Part shown: positions 1 through 10,606 of the stretch, piece by piece | Numbering within the stretch: the stretch's first letter is position 1 | Layout of the letters: every line of letters starts with the position of its first letter | DNA from: Rhizopus arrhizus | Taxonomy: Eukaryota; Mucoromycota; Mucoromycetes; Mucorales; Rhizopodaceae | DNA length: 64,000 nucleotides | Assembly: GCA_024220505.1 (NCBI GenBank) | Contig: JAKZZE010000002.1 | Coordinates: 744,001 to 808,000, forward strand | Direction: 5' to 3' | Notes under the pieces: generated by a model | Database searches by the model: none | The model's input: the letters and a program-made list of their open reading frames with translations, nothing else | What the model was told of the DNA's origin: nothing | Translations under genes and position numbers: made by a program

Positions 1-755
1 TGTTTCTTTATTTTTGTTTCCACCTTTTATCTTATTATTTTAACCATTATACAACACGTTATATCAAAAGATTCAGGGATAAAGATATTTTGATTTATTG
101 GATAAAATATATTGTTAAAAAAAAGGCAAGTTGAGGTAAGTAAAAGTCAAGAAAAAAGTAAGTCAAGATAAGTAAAGAGAAATCAAAAGAATAAAAGCTA
201 GGCTTTTTATAGCAAAAATATGAAGTTCAATTTTTACAAAATGTAAAAATATCAAAAGTGTCATGTTTTGACGTGTCAATAAGATACAGTCTTATCATTC
301 TGGACTAAATCTTTACAAATGAGTTTGAATAAGAATAGAACCTGATAATTATCACTGCCCTAAACAGCCAAGTTTCACTTTCATCTCAACAGTTGATTAT
401 TAACATCAGTCTATAAAATTTTTCTTATACATGTCAAATCATATCGGTCGTAACTATTTTTGTCATCTAATCTCAGGTCTTGCTCAACTAATATAAATAG
501 CCTTGAAATCTTTCTTTAATAAAAGTATTCGACTTTAGAACTATTGTTCGGTCTCGTTAATTGTTCTTTGTCCTATTTTTTATACTTAAAACACCAAAAA
601 GGTTAAAAAAATATCAAAAGGTTAAAAAAATATCAAAAAGTAAAAAATATATCAAATGGTTAAAAATTTGTCAAATAGGAAAAATAATGACAATTTGTAA
701 AGTGATTTACAAAACGTCAAAAATTAAAGCTTGAAAGAAGTTTCGGAGTTCATGT
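1..755. other. AT-rich stretch without a recognisable gene
   Basis: No coding region is seen on either strand. The segment is AT-rich and full of short direct repeats. Around 497-535 there is a TATAAATAG box followed by an AATAAA-like sequence. The same arrangement occurs in the LTR at 63463-63878, so part of this segment may be a decayed LTR promoter; that is only a guess. A short tandem repeat is listed separately. Confidence 0.5.
601..689. repeat. Degenerate tandem repeat, period about 19-20 bp
   Basis: About four to five imperfect copies of a unit like GGTTAAAAAAATATCAAAA. A similar A/T-rich register in the opposite orientation occurs at 24600-24710. It looks like a minisatellite linked to the local LTR repeats. 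No function is evident. Confidence 0.6.
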
Positions 756-1080
756 TGTTATTTTATTATTGGTTGGCTTGTAGGTTTGTGTTTTAATAGA
801 GTAAAGTTTGCTTGTAAAGCTTGATTGTAAGGTTAAGATTGCCTTGTAAGTTGTTGTTTAATATAGAATTTAAGCGGATGCTTGTTAAGTAGTGACCACC
901 AGATCTTATATGTAAGATCAATACGATGTCTCTTGATAAAATAATATAAAAAGTAAAATAAAATAAGAGATCAGGAACTTTTATGAGTAAGTTAGCCTGC
1001 TTTATTGAGTTAAGTATATATAAAAATATAAAAGAACTTGACTAATTTTTCTTTCTTGACTGAATGGTTGGGGATATATA

Positions 1081-2710
1081 CAGTAGCGGACAAAACTGGT
1101 GCACAAAAATTAAAATCAACATTGTATCTCCGCCATATGTCTGCGACTTTTGTGGCATATACCATCTGAAAGACAGTCCAAAATATACATTATGTTATGT
1201 AAACCGGAACTGTGCCGGACATCCCCCAGGCATAAGGTCATTTTTAGTGATTTTTTGCATATTTCAATTTTCGCCAAAAATGTAGTGCTTGTCTAGCCTT
1301 CTTTCAATTTTCCCCATATCTCTCCCGTTTGCTTTCAGATTTCACAGCATATTAGTAAATTTTAGTAGCTCTTAAAAAATATATAAAACTGTACTTATTT
1401 TGTATTTCCCATTGAGTCCCCCCTTTTGTTTTTACCCTATTCACTATAACAAAGTACTAGCCTTATATGTTTAAGAAAATAAGCAACTGTAAAAACGAAA
1501 CTCTGAGATCTCGAACACGCCTAGTTCGTACGACAGCAGATATTTCTAGAGTAACAAGGATCTCTAAATGGACAATCAACAGGAGAAAGAGGGAAGAAAG
1601 AAACTTAATGTCTTGTGATCATGAAGGTCTCCCGCTTTTAGTCTGAAAAGTTACTAGCTCAATCACCAACCTAAAGCTTGGACAAGGTCCGTTACACACA
1701 GTTTCTGATGCTCAGCACATTTCGAGGACCTTAAGATACAGTATTAGCAGACTGTTAGTCTGAAGGCACTGTAGGAAGCTAGATTTTGAGTCCGGAAGTA
1801 AGGAATCGAAGAATTTCATCAGCTGTATAAGTCGGAAAAAGCGATGAATGTGGTATCACAACAAGCCATTGTATACTATAGAGGGCTGGAAGTCTGCTAT
1901 CTTTAGCAATGAAACAAATATGAACATTATGGATGCAGACAGTATACACTAATATTGAAAGCAAGTCGAGCAACCTTAGCGATTTTTTCACGGTGATCAA
2001 ACAATGAAGCATGCTGGCTGCTCTGTTATGTTTTAAGGCTGGATTAGATATTGAGGACCAGAATATGTGTGTCAGGTATACGATGGTATAATGAACTCAT
2101 AAATATACACATATATTTCGCTTACTTCATACCACAAAAGCCTAGCGTATAGTGGTCTAAAACGTCGTAATCTCTCGTTTCAGCATGACAATGACACAAG
2201 GCACAAGTCAACGCATACCACAAACTCAATATTTGATAACAGCGCTTCTGTGCTACAAGTTTAGCCGCCACTAATCCCGGCCTAAGTCCGCTTAAGCATG
2301 CCAGGTGGCAATTGATGGCAAAGGTATGATGATACGACACTAGATCAAAAAGGGTCGATGATCTTTGGAAAAGAATAGTTAAAGAGCCGGGTTCTTTTAC
2401 TGAAAATGATATACACGCATATTATTAGCATATGCAAAGAAGAATATCCGATAATATCAAGAGATGAGATGATTATATAAAGTCTAAGATTTTAGCCACT
2501 TTTGCGGTTTTTAGAAAATATAAGATTTTATAAATTCAAAGCACGCTTATCGCTCAGTTTTAACAATGTCATGCTTAGAACATACATAGATTACAATGAC
2601 TAGTATATCCTCCTTCTAGTACAGTTTCATGACTATTGCAATTACCATGAGCAGGTAATGGTAGTTAAAAGCTGAAAAAAAGTTTTGTGCACCAGTTTTG
2701 TCCGCTACTG
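1081..2710 (+). mobile_element. Tc1/mariner-like transposon, decayed copy 1
   Basis: The element is flanked by TA (1079-1080 and 2711-2712). Its ends are inverted repeats beginning CAGTAGCGGACAAAACTGG, matched in reverse at the right end. Inside, plus-strand fragments between about 2000 and 2340 read like a Tc1 transposase: a KHAGCSVMF-like stretch, then QVYDG, then FQHDND, which contains the second catalytic Asp position. Several stops and shifts break the frame. The length, about 1.63 kb, is normal for Tc1. The copy is dead, but its boundaries are clear. Confidence 0.85.
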
Positions 2711-2739
2711 TATATAATAATAATAATTTTTTTTTTTTT

Positions 2740-2845
2740 TGACTTTTTCCATTTTTTTGACCTTTTTCACTTTTTGACCTTTTTCACTTTTTGACTTTTT
2801 TCACTTTTTGATTTTTTTCACTTTTCGACTTCTTTCACTTTTGCT
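2740..2845. repeat. Tandem GACTTTTTTCACTTTT array
   Basis: About six imperfect 15-17 bp units of GACTTTTTTCACTTTT-like sequence inside LTR-like copy A. The same array recurs in copy B (about 23157-23208, continued at 23625-23662) and copy D (about 24457-24540), so it belongs to the repeat family. Unit number and poly-T length differ between copies. Confidence 0.75.
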
Positions 2846-2851
2846 TCGTGT

Positions 2852-3428
2852 TGTGAGATTGGAGTTTGTAAGGTTTTTATAGTGTTAAATAGGTTTGATT
2901 TAAGAGAGTCTTGATATAAGATCAAAGGTTTAGGTAGGATTTGATTCCAAAAAGAGTAATAATTTGAATATAAGTTCGCTTGTAATAAGTGACCACCAGA
3001 TCTTGTTAAGTAGATCAAACTGTTGTGAATAAAATAAAGTAAAAAGATAAAAAAAGGGATTACAATGAAGTGTATTTGCTTCAAGGGACTTCTTGTTCTT
3101 GATATTAGATAAAATAAAAGGAAAACAAAAGAGATTTACTTTGTATGATATTTATTAAAATAATCAAAAAGTAAATAAGTGAAGTAAAACAAAAGTTAAA
3201 AGTGAAGTAAGTAAGTCAAGAGTAAGTATAAGAAATATTGAAGTTATTTATATGTTTTTGGCTTTTCTGATTATATACTGTTTTTGATGATTTTGTGGAT
3301 ATTCTGTATTTTTTTGTATTTTTCTGGATTTATCTGTATTCATACGTATTTGTTTGTATTTTCCTGGATTTGAATTAGTTGGAGAGAGAAAAGTCAAATG
3401 CTGCAAAAGTTTGCTGCATTGTGTTACA
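2852..3428 (-). repeat. Ty3-1 3' LTR
   Basis: 577 bp, starting TGTGAG and ending GTTACA on the plus strand. The other LTR, after removal of its insertions (12052-12273, 21968-22298, 23734-23757), is also exactly 577 bp. Differences are concentrated in the first 120 bp or so; the rest is nearly identical. No clear purine-rich tract adjoins its inner edge. Confidence 0.9.
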
Positions 3429-4250
3429 GATGCCTGGGGTGGACAAAAGTTCGTCCTCGAACGTTCCATGGCGTGGGACATGTAAGTGGGCCCAAGAGTC
3501 TTCTTGTTTTATTACTTTCTTTAGGATGGGATCGATTCGTCCCTCTATGAGTATATCTTTCAATTGGTGATGCTTGGCGTTGAGATATCTGTTGACACTA
3601 GCTTGAGTGGCATTAGGGCGTTGGAACACGAAGTGACTCCATCGATTGACTTGTGTCGCTAATTCTTCAATAGCTTTTTGTTTCTTCTTATGGGCACGTT
3701 TGAGATCTTGTTGTGCTTTCTTATATTCTGAATATGCTTCCAGGATGTATTCTTTGGTGATATTTGCGGCTTCCATATTACCTTTTTGCCAGTCTTCTAG
3801 CAATAAATCATTCCATTCTTTGATACTTTGGTCGGAACAAGGATAATAAGGCAGTAGGTTATGTAAGGTGTTGATATGAGCAATGGTAGGTTGCAGAATT
3901 TCTTCAAAAGAGGTTGGAGTTGGCCAATCCATGATTTGTGCTTGCTCCTTTACTCTTTCTTGGATTACCTTTGCAAAATGTATGGCACTGTTATGTGTTG
4001 TGGGTTCCATCCCTTCATCAACTTCAAGAACTAGACAATCAAATTCTTTGAAATCATCTTGACAACATTGTAGCCATTGTTCAAGAGCAATAACCAAATC
4101 TTCGTATCCTTCTTGCTGATAAAAGGTATGAAAGTAATCCTGCAGCATGTTCTTGTAATATTCATCAGGATCAGCAAAATCTTCTTTCTTGGGTGCATAG
4201 GGTCTCCACCAGGATCCCTTGTTATTTTCAGTGTACAGGTTTGTATTCAT
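3375..4250 (-). CDS. Unrecognised 291-residue protein encoded after integrase in Ty3-1
   Basis: An intact ORF downstream of integrase that runs about 54 nt into the 3' LTR. I do not recognise the family. It has no zinc knuckle, no signal peptide, no membrane segment and no DDE or RT motif, so it does not look like an envelope or a displaced pol domain. It begins MNTNLYTENNKGSWWRPYAP, has acidic, Trp/Tyr-rich helical stretches, and holds a Lys/Glu/Gln-rich likely coiled coil around residues 180-215 (AHKKKQKAIEELATQ). An A-rich spacer of about 118 nt separates it from integrase. It could be an accessory protein such as a capsid or targeting factor, or a captured host fragment. The open frame in an otherwise damaged element is notable. 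Confidence 0.7.
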   Translation of the reverse strand: MNTNLYTENNKGSWWRPYAPKKEDFADPDEYYKNMLQDYFHTFYQQEGYEDLVIALEQWLQCCQDDFKEFDCLVLEVDEGMEPTTHNSAIHFAKVIQERVKEQAQIMDWPTPTSFEEILQPTIAHINTLHNLLPYYPCSDQSIKEWNDLLLEDWQKGNMEAANITKEYILEAYSEYKKAQQDLKRAHKKKQKAIEELATQVNRWSHFVFQRPNATQASVNRYLNAKHHQLKDILIEGRIDPILKKVIKQEDSWAHLHVPRHGTFEDELLSTPGICNTMQQTFAAFDFSLSN

Positions 4251-4368
4251 TTTCCTTTTCTTGAGTTTGTCTTCTTGGATAGATAGATGATTATATATTT
4301 TTTTGTAGTATTTATATTATTTCTATATTTTTGTGTTTGTGAATTTTTTTTTTTTTTATAACAAAGTT

Positions 4369-5715
4369 TTAGTCAAAGAGTTCCTTTGTTTCATCATCTA
4401 AGACACTTGAAACAATCCGCTGATGTTCTGTTCTCCATTGGGTATTTGGTATCGAATAAGGTTTTAACCTATTCCCATGTACTCTTTTAATTCTTGTGTC
4501 TTGTACTTCGGTATTTTTAATATGATAAGTTCCTTTGCCTAAAGCTTGGTGTATGATGTATGGTCCTTCCCATTTGTCTTGAAGTTTTCCAGACCATGAA
4601 GTTGATAAGTAATCCTTATATAACAGCACGACATCACCTAATTTGAATGGTGGTTTTAATTCTTTTCTTTGATCGAGGATCTTATTTTCTATCGCCTTTT
4701 TCTGTGCATTCTGTGTGGTCTTTATTGCTTTGGCTGCTTGTTCCCTTATACGATTGAGACTATGCAACTGATGAGCGGTGCGATGGAATAAGATAGCTTC
4801 AAACTTTGGTGAGTTTCTCTCATGGATCAAGTGATTCATGTCAAATGGTGTTTTAGGTTCATATCCGTATGTCAGATAGAATGGACTTTGCTTTGTAGTA
4901 GCTTGTTTCATTGATCTGTAAGCGAATAAGGTAGCGGGTAAATATTGGTCCCAGTCTTTCTTTTCTTCATCTGAACGTCGTTGCAATATTTGTCCAAGAG
5001 TTTTATTGAAACGTTCTATGAGTCCATTACTCTGTGGATTGTATGGTGTGGTTGTTTTGTGTATAATTGAGTAATTTCGGCAGACTTGTCGAATTAGATC
5101 GCTAACAAAAGGCTTTCCATTATCAGAGACGATAATAGTTGGGCAGCCATGTCTACAAATAATTTCTTCGTATAGGAACAACGCTATTTCCGATGCAGTT
5201 TGAAATCTCATTGGCCTGGCCTCTACATATTTTGTAAGGTAGTCAATTCCAGCAATTATATAACGATAGCCTGTTCTTGATGCTTGTACGTGCTTAACAT
5301 CTAGTGCTATACGATCAAAGGGTTTCGTCGATACTGGTACTGGATATAATTCTTCATTAAGACTTTTACTTCCATATACTTGGCATCGAGGGCATTTTTT
5401 GACGTATTCTTGGATATCTTGTGACATTTTTTCCCAGTAGTATCTTGTTGCAATTTTGTGTAGCGTATTATTATAGGCAAGATGCCCTCCTAAAGGATGT
5501 TGATGGTAGGTATGAATAATGTTTTCAGCCTCCTCCTTATTTAAAACTTTGCGAATGATCCCATTGGATGTGTTGTAGCGATACAAAGTATCTTTATATA
5601 TTGTATAATTGATTGATTCTCTTTCAAGATATTTTATCATTTTTGTTGATATGTTATCAGGTATTTTTAGTGTGAGTAAATATTGTTTCATCTTTTTCAT
5701 TTTTTCTTCTTCCAT
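4369..5715 (-). CDS. Ty3-1 integrase
   Basis: 448 residues, a complete Ty3-class integrase in its own ORF with its own ATG. The zinc-binding HHCC domain lies around residues 65-115, ending KKCPRCQ. The catalytic core has the first Asp in IALDVKH, the second in IVSDNGKPF and the Glu in NGLIERFNKTL. A GPY/F-type module, WEGPYIIHQALGKGTYHI, lies near residue 385, and there is no chromodomain after it. It joins cDNA to the chromosome. Unusually, it is separated from the RNase H ORF by about 180 nt of A-rich sequence with stops. It may be a separately translated cistron or the result of decay. Confidence 0.9.
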   Translation of the reverse strand: MEEEKMKKMKQYLLTLKIPDNISTKMIKYLERESINYTIYKDTLYRYNTSNGIIRKVLNKEEAENIIHTYHQHPLGGHLAYNNTLHKIATRYYWEKMSQDIQEYVKKCPRCQVYGSKSLNEELYPVPVSTKPFDRIALDVKHVQASRTGYRYIIAGIDYLTKYVEARPMRFQTASEIALFLYEEIICRHGCPTIIVSDNGKPFVSDLIRQVCRNYSIIHKTTTPYNPQSNGLIERFNKTLGQILQRRSDEEKKDWDQYLPATLFAYRSMKQATTKQSPFYLTYGYEPKTPFDMNHLIHERNSPKFEAILFHRTAHQLHSLNRIREQAAKAIKTTQNAQKKAIENKILDQRKELKPPFKLGDVVLLYKDYLSTSWSGKLQDKWEGPYIIHQALGKGTYHIKNTEVQDTRIKRVHGNRLKPYSIPNTQWRTEHQRIVSSVLDDETKELFD

Positions 5716-5895
5716 TGTGTGTAACTTTGTTATTGTGCTTTTAAGGTGGTACTATTTCTGTAATTTTCTGTATTAAGGTTTTGTCTGTTTGTGTGTGTAT
5801 AAATTATTATTTTTTTTTTGATTTTGTTTGTTTCAACTACCCTCCCAGCCTCCTTGTAGTTTTTTTTTTTTTTTTATAGGATGTTTTTTTGTTCT

Positions 5896-6393
5896 TTAGT
5901 AGCCTAATCTTGACAAGAAGTCGGCACTTTCATTAACTCGACCTGGCCGATACTTGATTTCGTACTCATATTCTGCTAATATGGTAATCCATCTTGCAAT
6001 GATACCAGTAGGATTTGTTGTATTAAGTAAGCCTTTTAGTGCTGAATGATCTGTAATGATGGTGAATTTTCGTCCAAGAAGATAAGGTCTAAATTGTTTG
6101 ATAGCCCAAATTAAGGCTAAGCATTCTAACTTTGATACTCCATAATTGGTTTCACTTGACTTTAAGCTTCTGCTTGCGTATATTATAGGGTGCTCGTGAC
6201 CATTGTCGTCTAACTGAGTTAAGATGCAGCCAAGACCTAGTCTAGAAGCGTCTGTTACAAGTATAAAATCCTTGTCGAAATCTGGCCTTGCTAAAACTGG
6301 TGCCTGAGTTAATAATTTTTTCAAGGATTCAAATGATTCAGTTGTTTTGCTAGTCCAAGGTATTCTTTTTGTCGTCTTGGTTTGGTCATGCAA
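5896..6393 (-). pseudogene. Ty3-1 RNase H segment of pol
   Basis: 165 residues of the Ty3-type RNase H-like domain. The first catalytic Asp is in VTDASRLGLG. Later motifs are YGVSKLECLALIWAIKQFRPYL (a conserved Glu) and ITDHSALK, and the domain ends at SADFLSRLGY before a TAA. The reading frame is offset from the reverse transcriptase ORF by a single missing base in an A run near 6413-6420. The domain itself is complete. RNase H degrades the RNA of the RNA/DNA hybrid during reverse transcription. Confidence 0.85.
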
Positions 6394-6401
6394 TGGACGT
6401 G

Positions 6402-7190
6402 CTATTGCAGCAAAGTTTTTATAAATCTACGGTAATATGAGGCTAAACCTAGGAATCCTCTAATTTGTGTGAGCGTTTTGGGAACGGGATAATTTTTTAT
6501 CTTTTCTATTTTGCTTGGGTCGGTCTGAATTCCTTCTTTAGTAACGATGTAACCAAGAAACTTGAGATGATCCTTGAAAAAGAAGCATTTTTCTGGATTG
6601 AGCTTTAGATTTCCCATTCTAATACAATTAAAAACTTGTTCTAAGTGAATTAAGTGTTCTTGACGGTTATTTGAATAGACATTTAGATCATCGATATATG
6701 CTACCAAACATTTGTTGATTAATGGTCTGAAGCAGAGATCAATGAGACGTTGGAACGTTGCGGGTGAATTTACTAATCCCATAGGCAATGTGTTGTAATG
6801 ATATACTCCGTATTTTGTGGTGAAAGCTGTTAATTCCTTGCTACTCTCTTCCAAGGGTACTTGATGAAAACCAGCTCTCATGTCAAGAGCGGAAAATACT
6901 TTAGCTTTTCCCAAAGTGTCTAATAAATCGTCGATTCTTGGCAAAGGGTATGAATCTTTCTTTGTTACAGCGTTTAACTTGCGATAATCAATTACCATAC
7001 GGTATTCACCGTTTTTCTTTTTAACAAGTATTACCGGAGCAGCCCAAGGACTGTTTGATGGTGCAATTACACCTAACTTGCAGTATTTATCCAATTCCTT
7101 TTGTAAATAGTCAGATTCTATAGGACTAAGTCGATAGGGTCTATGACTAATAGGCTGAGTATTCTCTTCTATGATAATTTTGTGCTTCAA
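6402..7190 (-). pseudogene. Ty3-1 reverse transcriptase segment of pol
   Basis: 262 residues with the Ty3 reverse transcriptase motifs in order: SPWAAPVILVKKKNGEYRM, RIDDLLDTL, ALDMRAGFHQVP (first catalytic Asp), LPMGLVNSPATFQRL, YIDDLNVYS (catalytic DD) and LKFLGYIV. It is fused upstream to the protease region only through a one-base shift near 7200-7215, where one T appears to be missing. It is joined to RNase H through another shift. The polymerase fold is intact but the polyprotein is not. Confidence 0.9.
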
Positions 7191-8397
7191 AATTGATGTG
7201 TAGCCAATGGTATTATTATCCCAATCAATATTTCCTTGAATCTATATAATAATTTTCGTAGTTTCTGATTCATTTCTTTTGATATATCTCCAACTTCCAC
7301 TTTTGCATATGAATCTTTGTCTATCATTTCTTCTTTATCACTTTCGGTTTCTGAGTTCTGATTATACTCCATAGTATATAAATCTGCTTCTTTGTTAAGT
7401 TGATACGCTTGTATGACTTCTTCATCTTGTAGATCAATTTTTTCAAGCTTTCCTATCTTTTCAAACGACTTTAGGTGGATGTTTTTCTTTGATCGGTTGT
7501 ATAGATGTATTTCGATGCTCTTGTTGTTTAATACTATAGTGGCATTTAAGTCGAAATATCCCATTGCTTGAATAATGTCAGGGTTGGTTAGTTCAAAACT
7601 ATAAGTGACTGACTTTGACTGTCCAGGTGGTTTTTTAAGCTGAAATGTGTTTGACGTATAGGCTTTTAAGATCATCCCTTCTTTTGGAGCACGAATGATT
7701 TGATCATTGTTATTTGTTATTATCTCAATCTCTTGGTCAGATTCTTTTTCCAATACTAATAATGATTGATCATTGCCTTCTTCTTGATGCTCTTTGTCAG
7801 ATAGTTCATCTTCAGCACTGTAAATATCTTCATCATTATGTTCTATTGATTCATCCTCTGTACTGTATTCATCTTCAGTGCTTTCATCGGTTTCTTCTTC
7901 AAAATGGACATGTTTTGAATTTGAATTAGTTTGACTGACTGGATTTTTATATGTTTGCGTATAAGTCGTGATTTTTGGTATTTTTTCTTGCTTGCGTAAG
8001 AAGGTAATAGGCAATTCGGCTTTTTGGTTCTTGTATGATACTTTTAAGGATTCGCTGTTAAAATCAATCTTCGCTTTGGCTCTAATTAACCAATTGTTTC
8101 CAAGGATGAAGTGAGTGGGACATGAAGGTAATACTTCTACTGTACAAGGTATAATCATATTTTCTTTTACTTCTACTGGTACATCATAGATAACTCCTAA
8201 TCCTGCTTGCTTTGTTCCATTTCCCATAGTAAATATAGTTTCGGAGGCAGCGTCTATAGAGAGTCCTAATTTATCAGCTAAAGCTTTCGACATACAAGTC
8301 TTTGCTGCTCCACAGTCGATTAACGTTCTAATCCTATGGTCTCCAATGGTAGTTTTTGAATATACAGCGGTGGTATTAAATTCATCGTCTTCAATTA
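7187..8397 (-). pseudogene. Ty3-1 protease and linker region of pol
   Basis: A retropepsin-like aspartic protease at the start of this segment. The active-site triad reads LIDCGAAKTCMS (codons near 8312-8320), so the usual DSG or DTG is DCG here. The flap/core continues through PTHFILGNNWLIRAKAKIDF, where ILGNNWL matches the conserved ILG motif. A long acidic, low-complexity linker (residues about 130-200, EDEYSTEDESIEHNDED-like) leads toward reverse transcriptase. The frame differs from the preceding gag-pol linker by one base near 8400. Confidence 0.8.
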
Positions 8398-10606
8398 TTG
8401 CAACCGTTTGTTGAGAATCTTGATTTTAGTAGCAGTTCTTCTAGTTCTACAAACACCAGCTAATTGTCTACGGTATTTAGGGACATCATTGATTAGGTCT
8501 CTAAATGTTGCGTTGGTAGGTCGGTCTAATATATCCGTAGCGATATTGTAGGATGGAATTGGTTGTGTTCTTTTAGGCTGTTTCTTTTTGATAGGTTCAA
8601 TAGGTAAATCAGTTTCCATTTCTACAGTAGGTGAAAAAATACGAGCAACCTCTGTTCGATTTGTCTTCATATCTTTTTATTTTCGTGTGTACATTCGCCA
8701 GAGCTTTGTTATCACATACGCTAACTAAGAAAGCAAAAGTGCATATAATACACTAAAGAGATTGACTGTACTTGAAGTACAAGCTTTTTAAAAAGGGAAA
8801 GACAGTCATAAAAAAGCCAATGATGATTTTTCAAAATTCGCTATGTTTATTTAATATTTTCTATATCTTCCCTTTGCTTTAAATAGTGCTTCTACTTTGG
8901 CTGGCATACTATTGATGTGCCCCTTGCAAGCATTTGCATTGAGTTTATTTCGCTCTACATCCACAAATGGCTAAAGCTTTCTGACACCTCTTTCTCCGAC
9001 TTCATGTGGTGTCAGATTAAGTTTGAGCTGATGCCAAACATGCTTTATATGATTTAAATCCAGACTTTGAGCATACCAATAATTTATATACCTTACACTG
9101 ATACCGCGTACCTATGGAGTTATGAATTTTAATTTATACTTTACGCCGCTATCACTCTGAAGGTATACATCGGACGTCTTCAAATAATAGTACTCTAACG
9201 TATACATGTAAATAATGCTAAGTATATGCAGACAAGCCGTTGAGTTTATGTTACCACCATAAAGCTGACATGTCTAAGCTGGTCCCGGAGTAGTTATGTG
9301 ACCGCATATGTTGGTCCTACGGCTGCTGTGCTTTACTGTAATGTCGATGTCATGAGGGAGCAAAATGTCATTTTATACTTCCCTATAGTACTTTACTCCA
9401 TCCGATCATTAGATGCTAATCTTTGCTTCAGCTGAGGACGCCACTCGTCGTCACTATTGACTTGACCGGTTGCGATGCCTTTTTGCTCAGGCCATCTGCT
9501 TTTTTCAATGATCCTTTTTTAAAAATGCCTTCTGTTTTTTAGCCCTCGGTGGCGCTTTATGGATCTCAGCGCATTTACTCCTGAATGGTACATGAACAAG
9601 TAACCAAACTTACCTAACTCCCTGAATAGCTCTTTCGCTACTGTTCGATGACCAGTAATAATACACAGCTTGATATAGTGCTTCATGGCATAAGAGACAA
9701 TAGTATGTCTTCCAGCCGACAGGTGTGAATTTCATGGAAAAAGCTTCCTAGTATACCTTTTAACTGTGCGAGAATAAACGTAATATTTATCTGCGCTATC
9801 CTCTAGCTTCATACTATTTAGTGATATATCTTTTATTTCTGGATTGCTTTTCCATTGGTATAGATTTAGGCATGATGATGAGAAGTAGTGAGAGAAGTTG
9901 AGTAAAAAAAAAGAAACCAAGGGCTCTTGAAGCCGCACTTGCTTTTATATGAATACAATAAGGAACACTCACAGTTCCATACAAGTACGCTATATAGTCT
10001 TCTGATATGTTCTTTGTTGACTTAAATGTAAACGTATGATTACCGTACATAATTTAAGCTGGTCGGAAGTCAAATTTTTAAATTCGGATTCTCATTCCTC
10101 TCTCAATTTCCAGTATTGCTACATGAGACCTTTACTGTTTCAAGACACATGACCCCGAAAATATACCATAGGAGTCTCAAGCCGGTAGTTGGCATGCTCC
10201 TTTTGATATAGCGAAAAAAGTCGATTTTGCCAAAAGGTTGCTCGTATTTTTTCACCTACTGTATATCTTGACTTGTACGTGTTTGGTTGTTATTTGAAGG
10301 TTTGATTTCTTCTAAATGACTTCTAGTAGTAACGCGTTTGGTAATAACTGTTGGTTTGGCTGTTTTCTTTTGAGCTGTGGTACGTGTTTTAGTATAAGGA
10401 ACAGCTCTGGTAACTTCGGGTGGTTTATCAGGTCTGATGGCAGTGTACAATTCTTTCTCGTTTCTATTTTCATTTTCTGTTAGGATGGCATTTAAATGTT
10501 GTGTTTGTTTTTGTGATGGTTGTTTGGTTTCGTTAATGGATTTTGTTTGATTTTGGGTATTCGATTGACCATTGCTTTCGTTATTAAAAACAATCGACCC
10601 ATCTAG
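8398..10606 (-). pseudogene. Ty3-1 gag-pol linker, split by Tc1 copy 2
   Basis: Downstream of the gag stop, the -1 frame stays open from 10606 to 10262. After removal of the Tc1 element (8625-10261 plus one TA) it continues in frame to a stop at 8395-8397. The product is a basic, Gln/Asn/Lys-rich linker with no recognised domain, leading to the protease. That the frame is restored by removing the transposon shows this was one reading frame when the transposon arrived. Confidence 0.75.
8625..10261 (-). mobile_element. Tc1/mariner-like transposon, decayed copy 2
   Basis: Bounded by TA (8623-8624 and 10262-10263), with inverted ends beginning CAGTAGGTGAAAAAATACGA. A minus-strand transposase relic is readable around 9010-9085 as SLDLNHIKHVWHQLKLNL, which aligns with the usual SPDLNPIEHVW motif. 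The catalytic Glu has become Lys, so the copy is dead even apart from its stops. It landed in the gag-pol linker of Ty3-1. Confidence 0.88.

Larger units (their letters stand above)
756..2851 (-). repeat. LTR-like repeat, copy A (split by Tc1 element)
   Basis: Pieces 756-1080 and 2711-2851, continuing at 23758-23779 beyond Ty3-1, make about 480 bp that matches copies B (22802-23729), C (23780-24090) and D (24091-24576). Each begins TGTTATTTTA and contains GTAGTGACCACCAGATCTT near its middle, followed by a GACTTTTTTCACTTTT tandem array. The middle motif and its surroundings resemble the LTR of Ty3-1, so these are probably LTRs of a related minus-oriented family. No copy retains an internal coding region here. 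Confidence 0.6.

Noticed and set aside
601..689. Possible CRISPR-like array
   Set aside because: The units are imperfect, A/T-only and have no spacers; a eukaryotic minisatellite is the fitting explanation.
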